Positions 53,463-64,000 of a stretch of 64,000 bases of DNA are shown in pieces. The DNA comes from Trichodelitschia bisporula. Lineage: Eukaryota; Ascomycota; Dothideomycetes; Phaeotrichales; Phaeotrichaceae. A program made the position numbers and the translations under genes. Under the pieces are notes generated by a model. It was not told the DNA's origin and did no database searches. It worked only from the letters and a program-made list of their open reading frames with translations. Every line of letters starts with the position of its first letter. Within the stretch, counting starts at the first letter, position 1. The stretch lies in the NCBI GenBank assembly GCA_010356995.1, contig ML996705.1, forward strand, positions 434,001 through 498,000, read 5' to 3'.

Positions 53463-55572
53463 ATGTGCATAACCCTGCGCCGCGTCCTGCGAGCCCTGCG
53501 GCCCATCCTCCGCGCCCTCGCGATATACTCACCCCTCCTCCTCCTCGCACTGGACATCGTAACACCACCCCCCCCCCTCATCCCTCCCACCTCACCAGCT
53601 AACAATCCCTAGTACCAAGCCTACCGCCCTGGCCCAGCAACGCACTACAACCACTTCCCCGCCCTACTCCTAACCTTCACCCTCCTCTTCAGCAGCACCC
53701 AACTCCTCCTCACCGAATCCCACAACCTCCCCACCTACCCCTCCCCCTGGCGCTGGACAACTTACACCTACTGGGCCCTCGTCTTCACAACCAGCACCAT
53801 AACCTGCGTCGCATACGCCATATCCCACCGCTCCGACTGCGCCTCCATCTCCTTCCTAACCGCCTACACCGCAATCCACGCCTGGACCTTCCTCACGCGC
53901 TACTCCGCCGCCACCCGCGATGCCGAGCACGCCCCCGCCCCCGACGTCCCCGTGCAAACAACATACACAACCCCCGTGCCTAAATTCGCAACCATCGCCC
54001 CCCGGCCAGACTTCACAATCCCCCGCCCAGCGCTCGACGACCGCCGCCCGTGGCGCCGCGCGGTTGACCCAGCGTGGAAACGCATCCGGCCGCTCACCGC
54101 CGCGGCCCGCGTCCTCCATACCGGCGTGTGCATCCTCAACGTCCTCGGCGCGTTAACCACCGTCCTGCGTCTCCGCGCCAGCGTCGCCGCAAACCCAGGC
54201 ACCGTAATCGGCATCCCGATTCCCGGCCACGGGACCCGGAGCGTGAACTACTACTGCACGTTCCGCGCCGTGCCGGGGTGGTCCGCGCGGCCGGTGGTGT
54301 GGTTCGAGGGCGGGGCGGGGAGGGGCGTGTTGCACTTCATAGGCTTGCAAAACGCACTCGCCGTGCGGCACTCCCTGGCCTCGTGCTCGTACGACGCGCC
54401 TGGCGTTGGGGCTTCGGCCCGCTTACCCGCTTCCCTCGTCAGCGCCGAAGCCTGGCTCCCGGCCCTACGCGGCCGCGTAGACGGCGGCGCGAAGCGCGTA
54501 TACGCGGGCTGGCGCGGCGGTTTCGAGCTCGCCGTCCGGCACGCAGCAGCCGATGCGGCGCGCACAATCGCAGTAGTCGATCTCGACGCCGGGGCCGCGG
54601 ACCGGGAGGCCTTTGACGAGGATGCGGCGGGGACGGGGTGGGCCGCCCCCATGGGGGGGATTGAATATCCAGTCCACAAGCTAGAGGGTGGGGCGGGGAG
54701 GGTGCGGGGGATTATGGCTGTGGGGGCTGCGTGGTGAGTGGTGGTGGAGAGAGGAGAAGAGGGTGATGGAGATGGTGGCTAATGGATATAGGGGGTTGAC
54801 GGGCTTGCTCACGCACCGCCCGCAGCCGGCGAATTACACGCCGGCGTCGCTGGCGGGCGCGTTTCGCGCGCTTGCGCTTGACGACTTTTACTGGGCGAGA
54901 CAGTACTACGCCTTGCGCGAGCTGCAGGCGGGTCTCCCGGCTGCGCTGCCGATGTACACGCCGCCCGCGCCCGCACCGACTCCACACACCAGCACGGCGC
55001 TGCGGAACGGGACGACGACGACGATGACTTCGACGGAGTATTCCAAGGCGCCGAAGCCGACTCCCCTGGCGCCGGTGAATAATTACCTCGCCCATGCGGC
55101 GCTGCCGCCGAAGGTGCGGCTGCTGGCGGTGTTGAATCGGGATAGTATGCCTGGGACGTCTGGCGGGGTGGCGGTGCGGAGGGGAAAGGCGGAGTTGGTA
55201 CGTCAGGTAGGGGGGCGGACGGTGCCGGCTGTGAAGTGGTGCGAGGGGTGTGAGAGGGAGTTTGTGGTTGGAAGGGCGGAGTGGGTTGGTGATGTTATGG
55301 CTGATTTTCTGGCGGGGAGGTTGGAGGGGGATTTGTGGGAGGGGGAGTTGGATGTTGGGACGGAGAGTGGGAGGGAGACGACGGCGAGCTCGGAGGGGAC
55401 GGTGTCGTCGACTTCGGGGAGTGGATCGACGAGCCGCTCGACATCACGTCCGACGGTCGAGGCTGCTCCCTCGGTGACGACGACGTCTTCAGCAACAATC
55501 TCAATAACTGTCTCGAGCAGCAGCACCTTGAGCACCATCACCTCCACCGCTACTAACACGAGCAAGAGATAG
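53463..55572 (+). CDS. Multi-TM protein with alpha/beta-hydrolase-like domain lacking the nucleophile Ser
   Basis: Three exons (53463-53558, 53613-54733, 54792-55572) give 665 residues. The N-terminal ~130 residues contain about four hydrophobic segments (IYSPLLLLALDIYQ, FPALLLTFTLLFSSTQLLL, YWALVFTTSTITCVAYA, TAYTAIHAWTFL). Another precedes the globular part (VLGALTTVLRL). From about residue 233 it reads like an alpha/beta hydrolase: VNYYCTF, PVVWFEGGAGRG, SLASCSYDAPGVGAS. At the elbow it has VYAGWRGGF (near 328), where GxSxG is expected, so the nucleophile Ser is missing. The end is Ser/Thr-rich (from about 600). It could be a catalytically dead anchored receptor or scaffold. I do not recognise the exact family. 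Confidence 0.75.
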
Positions 55573-55773
55573 GCCGGGGGACGGTTCCTCAAGAACGAAA
55601 GGGGTATTCGGTAACGGGGATATATCTAGACCGCGGACGGTTGCTGGCGGGGCGTTTTGGGGTGCACTTTCGAACTCAGGATATCAGACAGATGGGCAAA
55701 GGTGTAATCGTAGGTAGGGAGTGTAAGCTTAATAGCTTAAAGAGAGAGTATTGTGGTTTGTGCGGAGAGTGAA

Positions 55774-55970
55774 GCTGTGGGTTGCGTTCCCTGACGGTGA
55801 TGAGAGCACCGGCTCGTTGCGTGCAAAGGCAACTGTAATGCTGAAGATTGAAGTAAAGACAAAGAGAGGAAGAGAGCCAGGGACTCTCGAGATTTAAATA
55901 CATGATGTGGATCGGGTGTAGCGCAAGGTGCCGAGCTGTCGTGCCGTCTTCACCCAGACAGGACAGGCAA
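55774..55970. repeat. Dispersed repeat, third copy
   Basis: Matches the repeat at 12500-13110: TGAAGATTGAAGTAAAGACA, GAGGAAGAGAGCCAGGGACT and TTTAAATACATGATG, joined directly to GATGTGGATCGGG and TTCACCCAGACAGGACAG. The middle part present in the other locus is missing here, so one of the two was rearranged. Confidence 0.75.
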
Positions 55971-56453
55971 GCAGAGTCAGGACAGCACTTTGGGGTCCCC
56001 ATCACCGCTTAACGGTTCTATTCTATGACTTTCCCGCCTATGGCTGTTCTCTCCGTTTAACCCCCACCGGACAGTGCGTCCAGTTGATACTGAGGGACTT
56101 TTAGGCCTCGCCGAAGAAGATTGCCGCCGCTATCCTCACTGCGCCGATCGCATAGGCTGTCACTGGGGACCGTGAATACCTTTCAAAGGCGATGGGTCAG
56201 ATTCAAAAATCTTGCGTTGAGGAGTAGAAGAGTGTCACAGAGGCTCTGTACCAGCAAAGGTTGAGTATGATCAAAAGTTGGCGATGAGGCGGCATGGAAC
56301 GACTGCTGCCTCTTGAAAACGGGTAGTGAACAAGATCAGGCCGTCATCTCTTATTGGAAGATAGTCGGCGAGATGTGCTTCCAGCGGTAGCGCGGTAGGA
56401 GGTTGAGGTTAAAAAGAATGATTGGCGTAACCTAGAAGTGTAAGTAAGCGTTA

Positions 56454-56798
56454 GTAGTAGGTGCTAGAGGGGATGAGCCGCACCTTGTGGTTCATTAGCT
56501 GCGTTACCTGCATGCCGTCAAGGGAAAGCTGCAAGGCGATGTCGCGGGGCCCCTGCAGAATGCCTAGCTTCCGATGGAAGCCCTTGAAGAGGTCGCCCTC
56601 CTCGTAAGTATCGGCAAGAGACTGCCGGTATCCCTTTAGAACCCGTGCGCGCTCCGCGAGTCTGTACTGGAAGCGGAGGCGCGGGGTGATAGGGATAAAA
56701 AGATACCGATTTCGCGGCTTCTGAGTACCTGGGTAGTAGCGAGGGCTCCTACAGTAGATACACGCAGCTAGCCGCGCATCTGGGCCAGTGAATGCCAT
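56454..56798 (-). mobile_element. Transposase fragment, Plavaka/CACTA-like DNA transposon
   Basis: A 115-codon minus-strand frame reads CIYCRSPRYYPGTQKPRNRY, then FIPITPRLRFQYRLAERARV and a LSLDGMQV segment. This order (CxxC, proline-rich IPxxPRL, a YR segment, LSLDG) recalls the N-terminal part of Plavaka-type transposases of the EnSpm/CACTA superfamily. The catalytic region beyond LSLDG is absent and no terminal inverted repeats are seen, so it is a fragment. Confidence 0.5.
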
Positions 56799-56805
56799 GC
56801 AGTTG

Positions 56806-57303
56806 TTAGCGCAGCAGTGAAACTAGGTCGCCCTCGTCGGCGCCATGGCGACCGGAGGGAGAGAAAATACCGACGTCGTCGGCGTTGTCGATGATCAAAA
56901 GCCAAGGACCGACGGCTTTGCCACTCAAGTGTCGCTTCACTGACTTTTGGGCGCCAAAGATAAACATTGAGCGCCGAAGTGATACACGAAAAATGAATGA
57001 CCACCAGCATCCAGAAAACTTTTTTCCTTTCTGCTGGGAGGTTGGAGCCTTTTTTGCTGCTTCCTGGGAAGCTGGAGCCTTCTTCGCTGGCTGCTGGGAG
57101 GCTGGAGCCTTCACATCCGTCTTCACTCCTTCGGGCAATATCCCGAGCCCCCGTGCGATGTCGGAATATGCCCGCTCGTAACTCAAGACACCGATTGCAG
57201 GAATCCAGAAGATGGAATACTGCGAGTGTTCTTGACACGTTGGCATGTGTGGTCTAGCATGGCCATGGCGGCGGACTGTTCCAGAAACAAAGGAGCTATC
57301 CAC
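56806..57303 (-). pseudogene. NLR-type (NB-ARC) NTPase fragment
   Basis: A 165-codon minus-strand frame carries YSIFWIPAIGVLSYERAYSD and VKRHLSGKAVGPWLLIIDNA followed by DD, typical of fungal NB-ARC/TPR proteins: the segment after the P-loop and the Walker B. The P-loop itself, the rest of NB-ARC and any repeat domain are absent. Between the two conserved blocks sits an extra run of about 55 residues with an 11-residue repeat (APASQQPAKKA, APASQEAAKKA, APTSQQKGKK). Such proteins act in self/non-self recognition. Here only a relic is left, next to a transposase piece. Confidence 0.6.
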
Positions 57304-59315
57304 CCGACAGTGTAGTGGGAGTAGGGGAACCTTGGAGGAGGGGGAGGACGGGTAGATATAGCTTCTACTTTGGTGTTGAAGCCTACGAAGAGGATGAATG
57401 CGGCAGAGGCTGGGAGCCGTTAGCTCGCGACCATTCGGGAGAGATGTACCATACGTTGGTAGGGTTGGCAGTTCGTTCTATCAACACAGCGTCCTTGTGC
57501 AAACAGACGTGAACAGATGGTGAACTTTCAGGGTTAACTCCAAGGGCAGGCAGGCGTGGATGCGCTCACATCATTCAAACGCCTCCGCAGACGTGTTGGG
57601 CCTTGATCGGCCGGCCCTCGACGGAGGAACCAGTTTTCCGACTGGACGCTGCTGCCGCAGCCTTTCCGACGTACGGTGCCGTCTTCTTCATGCGCTCCCG
57701 GGTCTGAAGACAGCGAGTCCAGCGAGGAGTACGAACCTGAAGTCTGCACCAACGGCGACCGCGGCGCTCAAGCCGTAACCATTAATTCCCAAAGGTATTC
57801 CGGTCAGCGACATTCGCTGAGTGACTTGTGCCTCCTGCTCTGCCGATTCAAGTATCCGCTGCATGGTAGAGTTACTGTCGGCTTGCATGCGGCCGTATAC
57901 CCCGGTAAGGTGTTTTACATCGTGCGTAGATGACAGAAGCTGCACATTGGGAGGCGGGCTCGTACTCCTCGCACCCGAATCCTGAAAACTGTTTGAGTCC
58001 CACCCGGGAAGACGAGTAGTTCACTTACAAGCTCCACCGTTTTGAGTCCCAGAAAGTCTCGTCTTCAGTTCTCGAAGTCGTGACAGGCGGAGAACTCGAT
58101 CAGTGAAATTTCGATTTCACCCAGGTCTCCTCTTTTTGGTCTTTGGGTAACGTCCCGAGCGGAAGAGTGACTCGTCCAGACTAGCAAGTGAATGGTACGC
58201 TATCTTAGGCCGGTTTTCAAGTATGGGACCAGTTCAACTAGTACTGCGATAAGTGTGGCAGCTTTTGTGTGTGAAGCTTCGTCCCATGCGTGGATCAGAC
58301 CCCAATTCTTGTTCTGTTGGAGCCGGTCATCTTGAGAGGTACGAATGATTTGAGAGGTGGTTGATAAATGATGATGATAATGAATGAAGGTGATGATTGA
58401 GAGGTGGTTGAGCAACGATCATTATGGATGAAGGTGATGGTTGAGAGGAGAAAACTGCGCGAAGAAAGTTGAGAGGGGACCTGCTGCCTTGAAGTACTCC
58501 CAACAGATGCCAAGCGCTGACGTCGCGGGACGAGTGAGGTGGAAGGCGCGATGACGGGGCAGGCTGACACCCTTAGCAGGACGGTGCGGTTTGGAAGTGA
58601 CGATTGCGAAAGCACCTGCCCTTTCATGTCCGCATATCGGAGATGAAGCATGGCCCCGAACCTGCGGAGGCGAAGGTGTTGACCTAAGATTATAACCCTG
58701 GACAATCAGCAGACTCTCCTCGTGATAAGTAGGGGATGACGTACGCTGTGTATAAAGAAACCCCAGGAATGGAAACGATACCCTTGATCTTATGCTTTCC
58801 AATCTCAAGCGAACTGGTTGAGAGGCCAGCATGATATCGCCGGACACTGACAGCATCGACGGACGCTGAGGAGCCGAAAGCTCATCTTATCCAAGTCTCG
58901 CAGTCCAAACCAGAGTCCTAAGTTGCGTCCGAACGATAGCCTTGACTCGCATATCAGGATGTGAAGCGTTGAATCGGCCTGTGCCCATTAGAGAAGACTA
59001 CCCAGCCAACCCTCCCACACGTCGAAACGACGCCAAACGAAGAAGACAGAAGCAACGCAGTTCGCCCCGCAGGCTCCAGCAGAAGGAGGTATATTAATTA
59101 TGAGAAGCGAGCACAGCGCTATACGTCTAACCCATAACCCCATCCAGCGCCGCGCGTAAGTCCCCCATCACCACAGAACAGAGAGAGCCCGGAAAACGCG
59201 CAACACACGACCCATCAACCGTCTAGCCTGCGCCCGGAAGAAAAAAAGGGAGACTCGCAATAGCAGAGTAGTAGTATTAGTAGTAGCATTTGAGGAAACT
59301 TTTGAATCAGAGCAA

Positions 59316-60266
59316 CTAAAGCACGCGATGCCTGACGTCATTAGCAACCGCCTAAGTCAGGCAGAGAGTAAGGGACGTACCGCTTCAGCACCGCCCCCAG
59401 CGTCTTCGCGCTCAGCTCCTCCTCCTCCGGAATCTCGTCCATGACGGGCACCAGGCCCGCGAACTTGTCGCCGTGGCGGTAGGCGAGCAGCGCAGGCACG
59501 CCCATGGCGTCCATCTCCGCTTCCTCATAGTGCAGCTTCACGAAGCGCGTCGTCGGATACTGGCGAGCGAGTTCGCGGACGCACGCCTCGACCATGAGTG
59601 AGACATCAGACTGAGCCGTTAGCCTCACTCCACCCAAAATCTAGGGCCAAAACCTACCAGATCATCATAAATAAACACCACAACAACACACCCCCCACTC
59701 GCCTCCACCGCCTCCAAAAACCCACTCCCATCCACCCCAACCAACCCCCCCCATCCCTTCCTCGCCGGACTCCCCCCCCTACTCCCCCCAATCGTCCCCG
59801 TCGTCTGCATCTCCTTCAACCGTCCCAGCCTCCACCTTTCCAGAAAACCCTCATCATCACCCACCCCCCCACCCCCCCCCCCCCCCCCCTCCCCCCCCAC
59901 CAACGTCCCCGGATGCCCCCTCACCCCCGCCCTCCGCCTCGCCGCTTCAAACGCTTGCGCATCCGCAATCACCCCCTTGGGGCCCGTGTTCGCATCCGAC
60001 CGCTGGCGGGGAACGTAGTACGTGGCGTTAGCACCGACACCGCGAATGGTCGCCGCCAGCGGCGCATCATCCTCGTCGTCCTCGCTGTCGCTCGCGTGGA
60101 AGAATGTCGCCGTGGACTGCCGTACCGCGCGCTTCTCCGCGTACTGAGTGCTGCTGTAGGTACTCGGTGAAGGGGAGCGCGAGTCGGCCGGGTGGCGCGA
60201 CTGCCGCGGGCGCTGGGCCGCCATCATGGCGTTGAATTCATCTTGGGCGGCGCTGGAGGCGGGCAT
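59316..60266 (-). CDS. Phosducin-like protein (Gbeta-gamma co-chaperone)
   Basis: Three minus-strand exons (59658-60266, 59381-59610, 59316-59331) encode 284 residues. The start at 60266 (MPASSAAQDEFNAMMAAQR) is preferred over an upstream in-frame ATG. An acidic patch (SDSEDDEDD), a Gly run (GGEGGGGGGGG) and DEGFLERWRLGRLKEMQ lead into the thioredoxin-like domain (VVVVFIYDDL, MVEACVRELARQYP, VKLHYEEAEMDAMGVPALLA, LVPVMDEIPEEE). The last intron (59332-59380, GTACGT donor) joins LK to the final residues RHRVL, the normal family end; without it the protein would end YVPYSLPDLGGC. Phosducin-like proteins help CCT fold Gbeta and assemble it with Ggamma in the cytosol. A Gbeta gene lies about 3 kb away. 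Confidence 0.88.
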
Positions 60267-63200
60267 GGCTGTAGCGAAGCGTAGCGTATCGTGTATCGCG
60301 GGAATTGTGGTGGTGGTGGTGGTATGACGTGTGGTGTGACGTGTGCGGGTCAAAAACTTTGCGTCGAGTGCCAAACAGCGGTGGGGCCGGGCCGGAATAT
60401 GTACTCGGGCACCGTCTGACTCTGCCTGTGCCTCGTGGTTCGTGGCCTCTCTCCTATTTCCCACGCAACGAATGGATCAAGTACCAAGGACTATCTCGGG
60501 CTGCTGCGCTGCTCGTGCGTGGATGTGATTGCCTTGGGTGCAACGCGTGCGAGTCCCCCGGCGCCCGGGCTGACGGGCAGCTGAAACGTGCACGGAGCGG
60601 GATGTGCGGGGCGCGGTGTTTCGGGGTGACAGGGGGGTGTGATTGGTTCAAATGAGGTAATTGTGTGATATTTGGGGAGCAACGAGTGAGGCATAAGCTG
60701 GGCGGTGATGATGTTGCGCACAAGGAGTGGGCGGCACTGGTTACGGCTCTTTGTCTCTGTGCCTCATCTCGCCCTGGAATTCAGTACTCCCATCCGCGTT
60801 TGCAGCGCGGCGCCTTTGTACGACATTCTCTGACTACCGCTCAAGGCACCGGACTCGGCTCGTCACAGCCGGGCCAGCCCAAGCAAACTTCATATCCTAC
60901 TTACGCGGCCCTATCAAGCGGCCAAACCATAAAGCAAACCGCCGACCTCCCCTCGAACTTCACGCGCCCACGCCCCACCACGCAATCCGTGTCCCCCCCC
61001 TCGCGAACCATCACCTTAGCCGATCGGCGCGGGATGCGCGGCGATCCCAAGGGCCTTGGGAGCCGGCGCGCACGGGCATCAAGCTGTCAGTCACAGCGTT
61101 TGAGATCCGGCTCTATCTGCCAGCGTTTCAGAATGCCAGCTACTTCGTACGTGAGGTTAGGCATGCACGGTCCGGAGAGCCGCGCCATTTACTTGAGCCT
61201 CGCAACTCCATGCCTTCGTTCGTCGTGCTCGATTTATATGGATGTAAGGTTAAGGGCGTGACGTCGGATATCCGCCCTGGGGCGTGGACGGGAGAAGTGC
61301 TTTTGATAACGAAGCGTCCCCGCCAACGGTCATCACACCCCCACCGCCGCCCCCCGTGCCGACCACCGTTGCGCCCGCGCGTGGCGAGCCGATCGGCATC
61401 GGAACGGGGCGAGGTGGGCGAGTGTTGACGGGGGGACTGGTGAGCGCGGGGGCACGTGGTGGGCAGGCTGAGGGGGGATCGACAAAGGGGTAATGGGATG
61501 ATGGGGGATGGGAAATGGGATGTGGGATGGGAATGGGGGTTAGGGAAAGGGTAAGGTCTGACGGAGTTGTGGGGCTGGTATTGTGCCTGGGGATGGAGTC
61601 GGTCGCGGTTGAGGTACCAAGGGTACGTTGTAAGGCAGTGTTACGTGACGATGTGACGTCAGGCGTGGACATCAATCATGGAGGGATTGATATCCCCTTC
61701 AATCCCCCATCAACAATTCCATCCCATCAACAATTCCATCCCATCCAATTCTCCTCCCACCGCTATCCCACCGACCGCACGAACCCCGACGATCCAACCA
61801 CAAACCCGCCGATCCTTCCACCTTCCCACGAACCAACCTCGCCAGCACGATAAGCTTCACCGCAACAACAGTCCCTCCGAGACCACCAACGGTCACACGC
61901 ATATCAACGGTCGTCTACCAATCCTCGAACTCCCGCACTCCTCCACCCAATGAGCCTAACGCTCCGGCCCGTCCCCGAACTACGGTATCCCCACAGCACC
62001 GGCATAACTTCCAGCATCCGCGAGTGGTACCGGTAGCTATAACCCCACAGACCACCACTCCGCGGATCCACCCGCTGTCTCAGGAACAGTGAGTGATGTC
62101 CTGTCTCATCCTTGGACTCCAACATCGAGATCGGGGTAGCATCGACCGATGTGCGAAGCGGCATGCGAGCAAAGCGGCAACGTTCATGGCGGCGTAGCAA
62201 TTACCGTGCATCGCTCCTTCCACACCGGCAGCTCCAAGCCGATGTCCGGTCCACCTCGCCGAGTCCGTGGGCAGTATCCTACCCAGTAGACACAGTTACT
62301 GAGTCGGTCCAATGCTCCAAGCATCGAGACGCATAGCACCAGGCCAGTGTAACAACCTCGCTTCTACAACTGCCGACAAACTACCTACGTCCCAGCGCTC
62401 CGCCCGACGAGCCTAAGCATACAGCCCACCCACACCCACTCCCTCGGCCGAAAAGCGACGACACTGAAACCGGCACTCGCACACATGGGGACAGAGACAA
62501 GCAACGAGGAGAAGGAACAGCGAACGGGGTCCAGGATCCCCATTGGCAGCACAGCATTCAGACACTCACAGGCACGTCCCCTAAAAAAAGTAGTACATCG
62601 CTCAATACCCGCTCCTATCCACCCACAAAACCTCCTGCGCGTAACCTATGAATACCCCCTCCCCGACTCGCTGCCAAACAAAAAGCCCCACGCACCACCT
62701 TCAATGCATACCGTCCTCCTTCCAGCGCATTCACCAAGCCCAGCAGAGTCAAGGACGCAACCCAATGCACTCCGCCGCTACAACTAAACAACTTAACACA
62801 CGGTGAAGCTCAAGGAAAAAAGTACAAGGGCACCGGAATGAAGACAGTAGCAATAGAAGGGGTGGTAGCAGGTGAGGGTAGGACCAAAGCCGTCGAAAAC
62901 CATATTTCAAAAGCAGATGCGTCCATTTTTCCATGTTGAACAGGGGCTAAAGTCCACATATCATCAGGGAAGGGGGAATCCGTTGGCCTAGAACGCAGAA
63001 GCGTGTATAAAAAAAGGGGAGGGGGGCAACAAAATGAAAACCACCTTTCGGTAAACGACAAGCAAAGAAAAAGTCTCAAAAGGTGTAAGAGGCTCATCCG
63101 GTAGGGTAAACAGGCATGAGTTCGGCGATGACGCAAAGAAGCCTCCGACACCTTCAACCCCAAGTACTGTGCCCCCCTCCTCCGCAGCGCCTATCAAAAC

Positions 63201-63432
63201 AAGAGATTTTGGTGTAAGATGTCTGCAGTATCCCCAGATCTGTGTGCGTCGTGTGGTCCAGGTTGATCAAAGAAAAATCCGGCACCTCGATCAAAACCTT
63301 AGATTGTGGCCAGCACCAGTATCGAGTAAGCGCATGATTCCAGCAGGCCCGTTCAGTCGAAGCCCAAGGCATTATTGCTTTCCGAGAAGCGCGCCCACAT
63401 AATGCTTTCGGTCACTCGGCTCACGGTTGCGT
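60267..63432. other. Intergenic region, no gene supported
   Basis: 60270-60660 is the phosducin-like promoter, with (GTG)n near 60305-60330. 61700-61745 has three copies of CAACAATTCCATCCCAT. 61240-61500 shows proline-rich and glycine-rich chance frames on opposite strands. 62800-63430 lies 3' of the Gbeta gene and may include its 3' UTR. No product is recognisable. Confidence 0.5.
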
Positions 63433-64000
63433 TTAGGCCCAGACCCGGAGCTGCAGCAGTTAGCGGTGGTCGGACCAAGGTGGGGCGGCAGCATGGACAC
63501 GTACCATTGAGTCCCAAGATCCAGTGCACAGGCTCATAGCGTCGTTGCTCACTCCCAAACAGCTGACCCGGTTCTCGTGCCCTGTAAGGGTCCCTACGCG
63601 CTCACCACGAAGCACGTCCCACACCTGGAACAAGTTAGCGGAATTGGCAACACGGGCACAACAAAACGTGCCTTGCATTCAAAGTCATCGTAACCAGCAA
63701 ACAGTAGCCGACCAGAGACGGAAAAGGCCACAGAGGTGATGCCGCAGACGGGTTCGCCGATCTGTCGCTGTTAGCCAGGCAATTGCAAGCGGACTCAGAA
63801 AACGTACCGTATAGCTCTGCATCTCCCGGTCGGCGCGGATGTCGAACAACCGGCACGACGCGTCATCAGAACCGGTACCAAACGCGTTGCCATTAGGGAA
63901 GAATTGAATAGCGTTGATGTCCGAGTCGTGCGCCGCAAAGGTCTGCACGCAGCGCTGCTGCCGAATGTCCCAGAGCTTCGCAAAGGCGTCGCAAGCACCA
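63433..64000 (-). CDS. G-protein beta subunit, C-terminal part (cut by window edge)
   Basis: Four minus-strand exons are visible: 63808-64000 (open at the window edge), 63672-63761, 63505-63624 and 63433-63450, about 140 residues. Text reads [95 protein letters not shown] and LRVWA at the end, the last WD40 blades of a fungal heterotrimeric Gbeta. It couples receptor signalling through Galpha and Ggamma at the plasma membrane. The intron at 63625-63671 begins with GC (after DFECK, before VWDVL), so it is a GC-AG intron. The 5' part lies outside the window. Confidence 0.95.

Larger units (their letters stand above)
55573..59315. other. Graveyard region of repeats and gene fragments
   Basis: Holds a dispersed-repeat copy (55774-55970), a Plavaka/CACTA-like transposase piece (56454-56798), an NLR-type NTPase fragment (56806-57303) and a small tandem duplication with TTGAGAGGTGGTTGA words (about 58346-58452). 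55990-56450 and 57310-58340 show nothing recognisable. Confidence 0.5.

Noticed and set aside
56108-56330. Protein-like sequence near the dispersed repeat
   Set aside because: Frames are short and no transposase or host family could be recognised.

Overview
The window is nuclear DNA of a filamentous ascomycete (Pezizomycotina; a Dothideomycete-like fungus is a reasonable guess, but the class cannot be fixed from the sequence alone). The evidence is short spliceosomal introns of about 45-60 nt with GTRNGT donors, CTAAC/CTGAC-like branch sites and CAG/TAG acceptors, fungal-only gene families, and dispersed repeats with transition-rich decay. I see no tRNA, rRNA or CRISPR array. Splice sites below were chosen by reading frame, consensus and family fit, and none is confirmed by transcripts.

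Layout: 0-8.5 kb holds a secreted SURNod19-like protein, a decayed 29-residue-repeat protein, a metallophosphoesterase gene interrupted by AT-rich DNA, a decayed unknown gene and a small four-TM protein. 9.7-16.7 kb holds three minus-strand genes: a LaeA-like SAM methyltransferase (10 exons), an aldo-keto reductase with a signal peptide, and a Ser-rich single-pass membrane protein. 16.7-34 kb is mostly gene-poor, with minisatellites, a 49-nt G run, diverged duplications, one intact SDR-type reductase and a broken alpha/beta hydrolase. 35-44 kb is a dense housekeeping block: an NPC1-type sterol transporter, the beta subunit of the branched-chain 2-oxoacid dehydrogenase, and a Mam3/CNNM-type membrane protein with CBS domains. 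44-48 kb contains a copia-like RNase H fossil. 48-55.6 kb carries a multi-TM protein, an amidohydrolase and an unusual membrane-anchored hydrolase-like protein. 55.6-59 kb is a graveyard with a dispersed repeat, a Plavaka/CACTA-like transposase piece and an NLR-type NTPase fragment. 59-64 kb holds a phosducin-like protein and the 3' part of a heterotrimeric G-protein beta subunit gene cut by the window edge.

Functional links: the phosducin-like protein is the known class of co-chaperone for Gbeta-gamma assembly, so its nearness to Gbeta is notable. The other intact genes are mostly independent housekeeping or membrane functions. Three former genes carry in-frame stops inside otherwise conserved reading frames, most of them explicable as C-to-T changes, which fits a genome with RIP-like mutation or ongoing gene decay. 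The best candidates for something new are the hydrolase-like membrane protein lacking the nucleophile serine, the AT-rich insertion in the phosphoesterase gene, the two abutting minisatellites, and the inverted or palindromic repeats.
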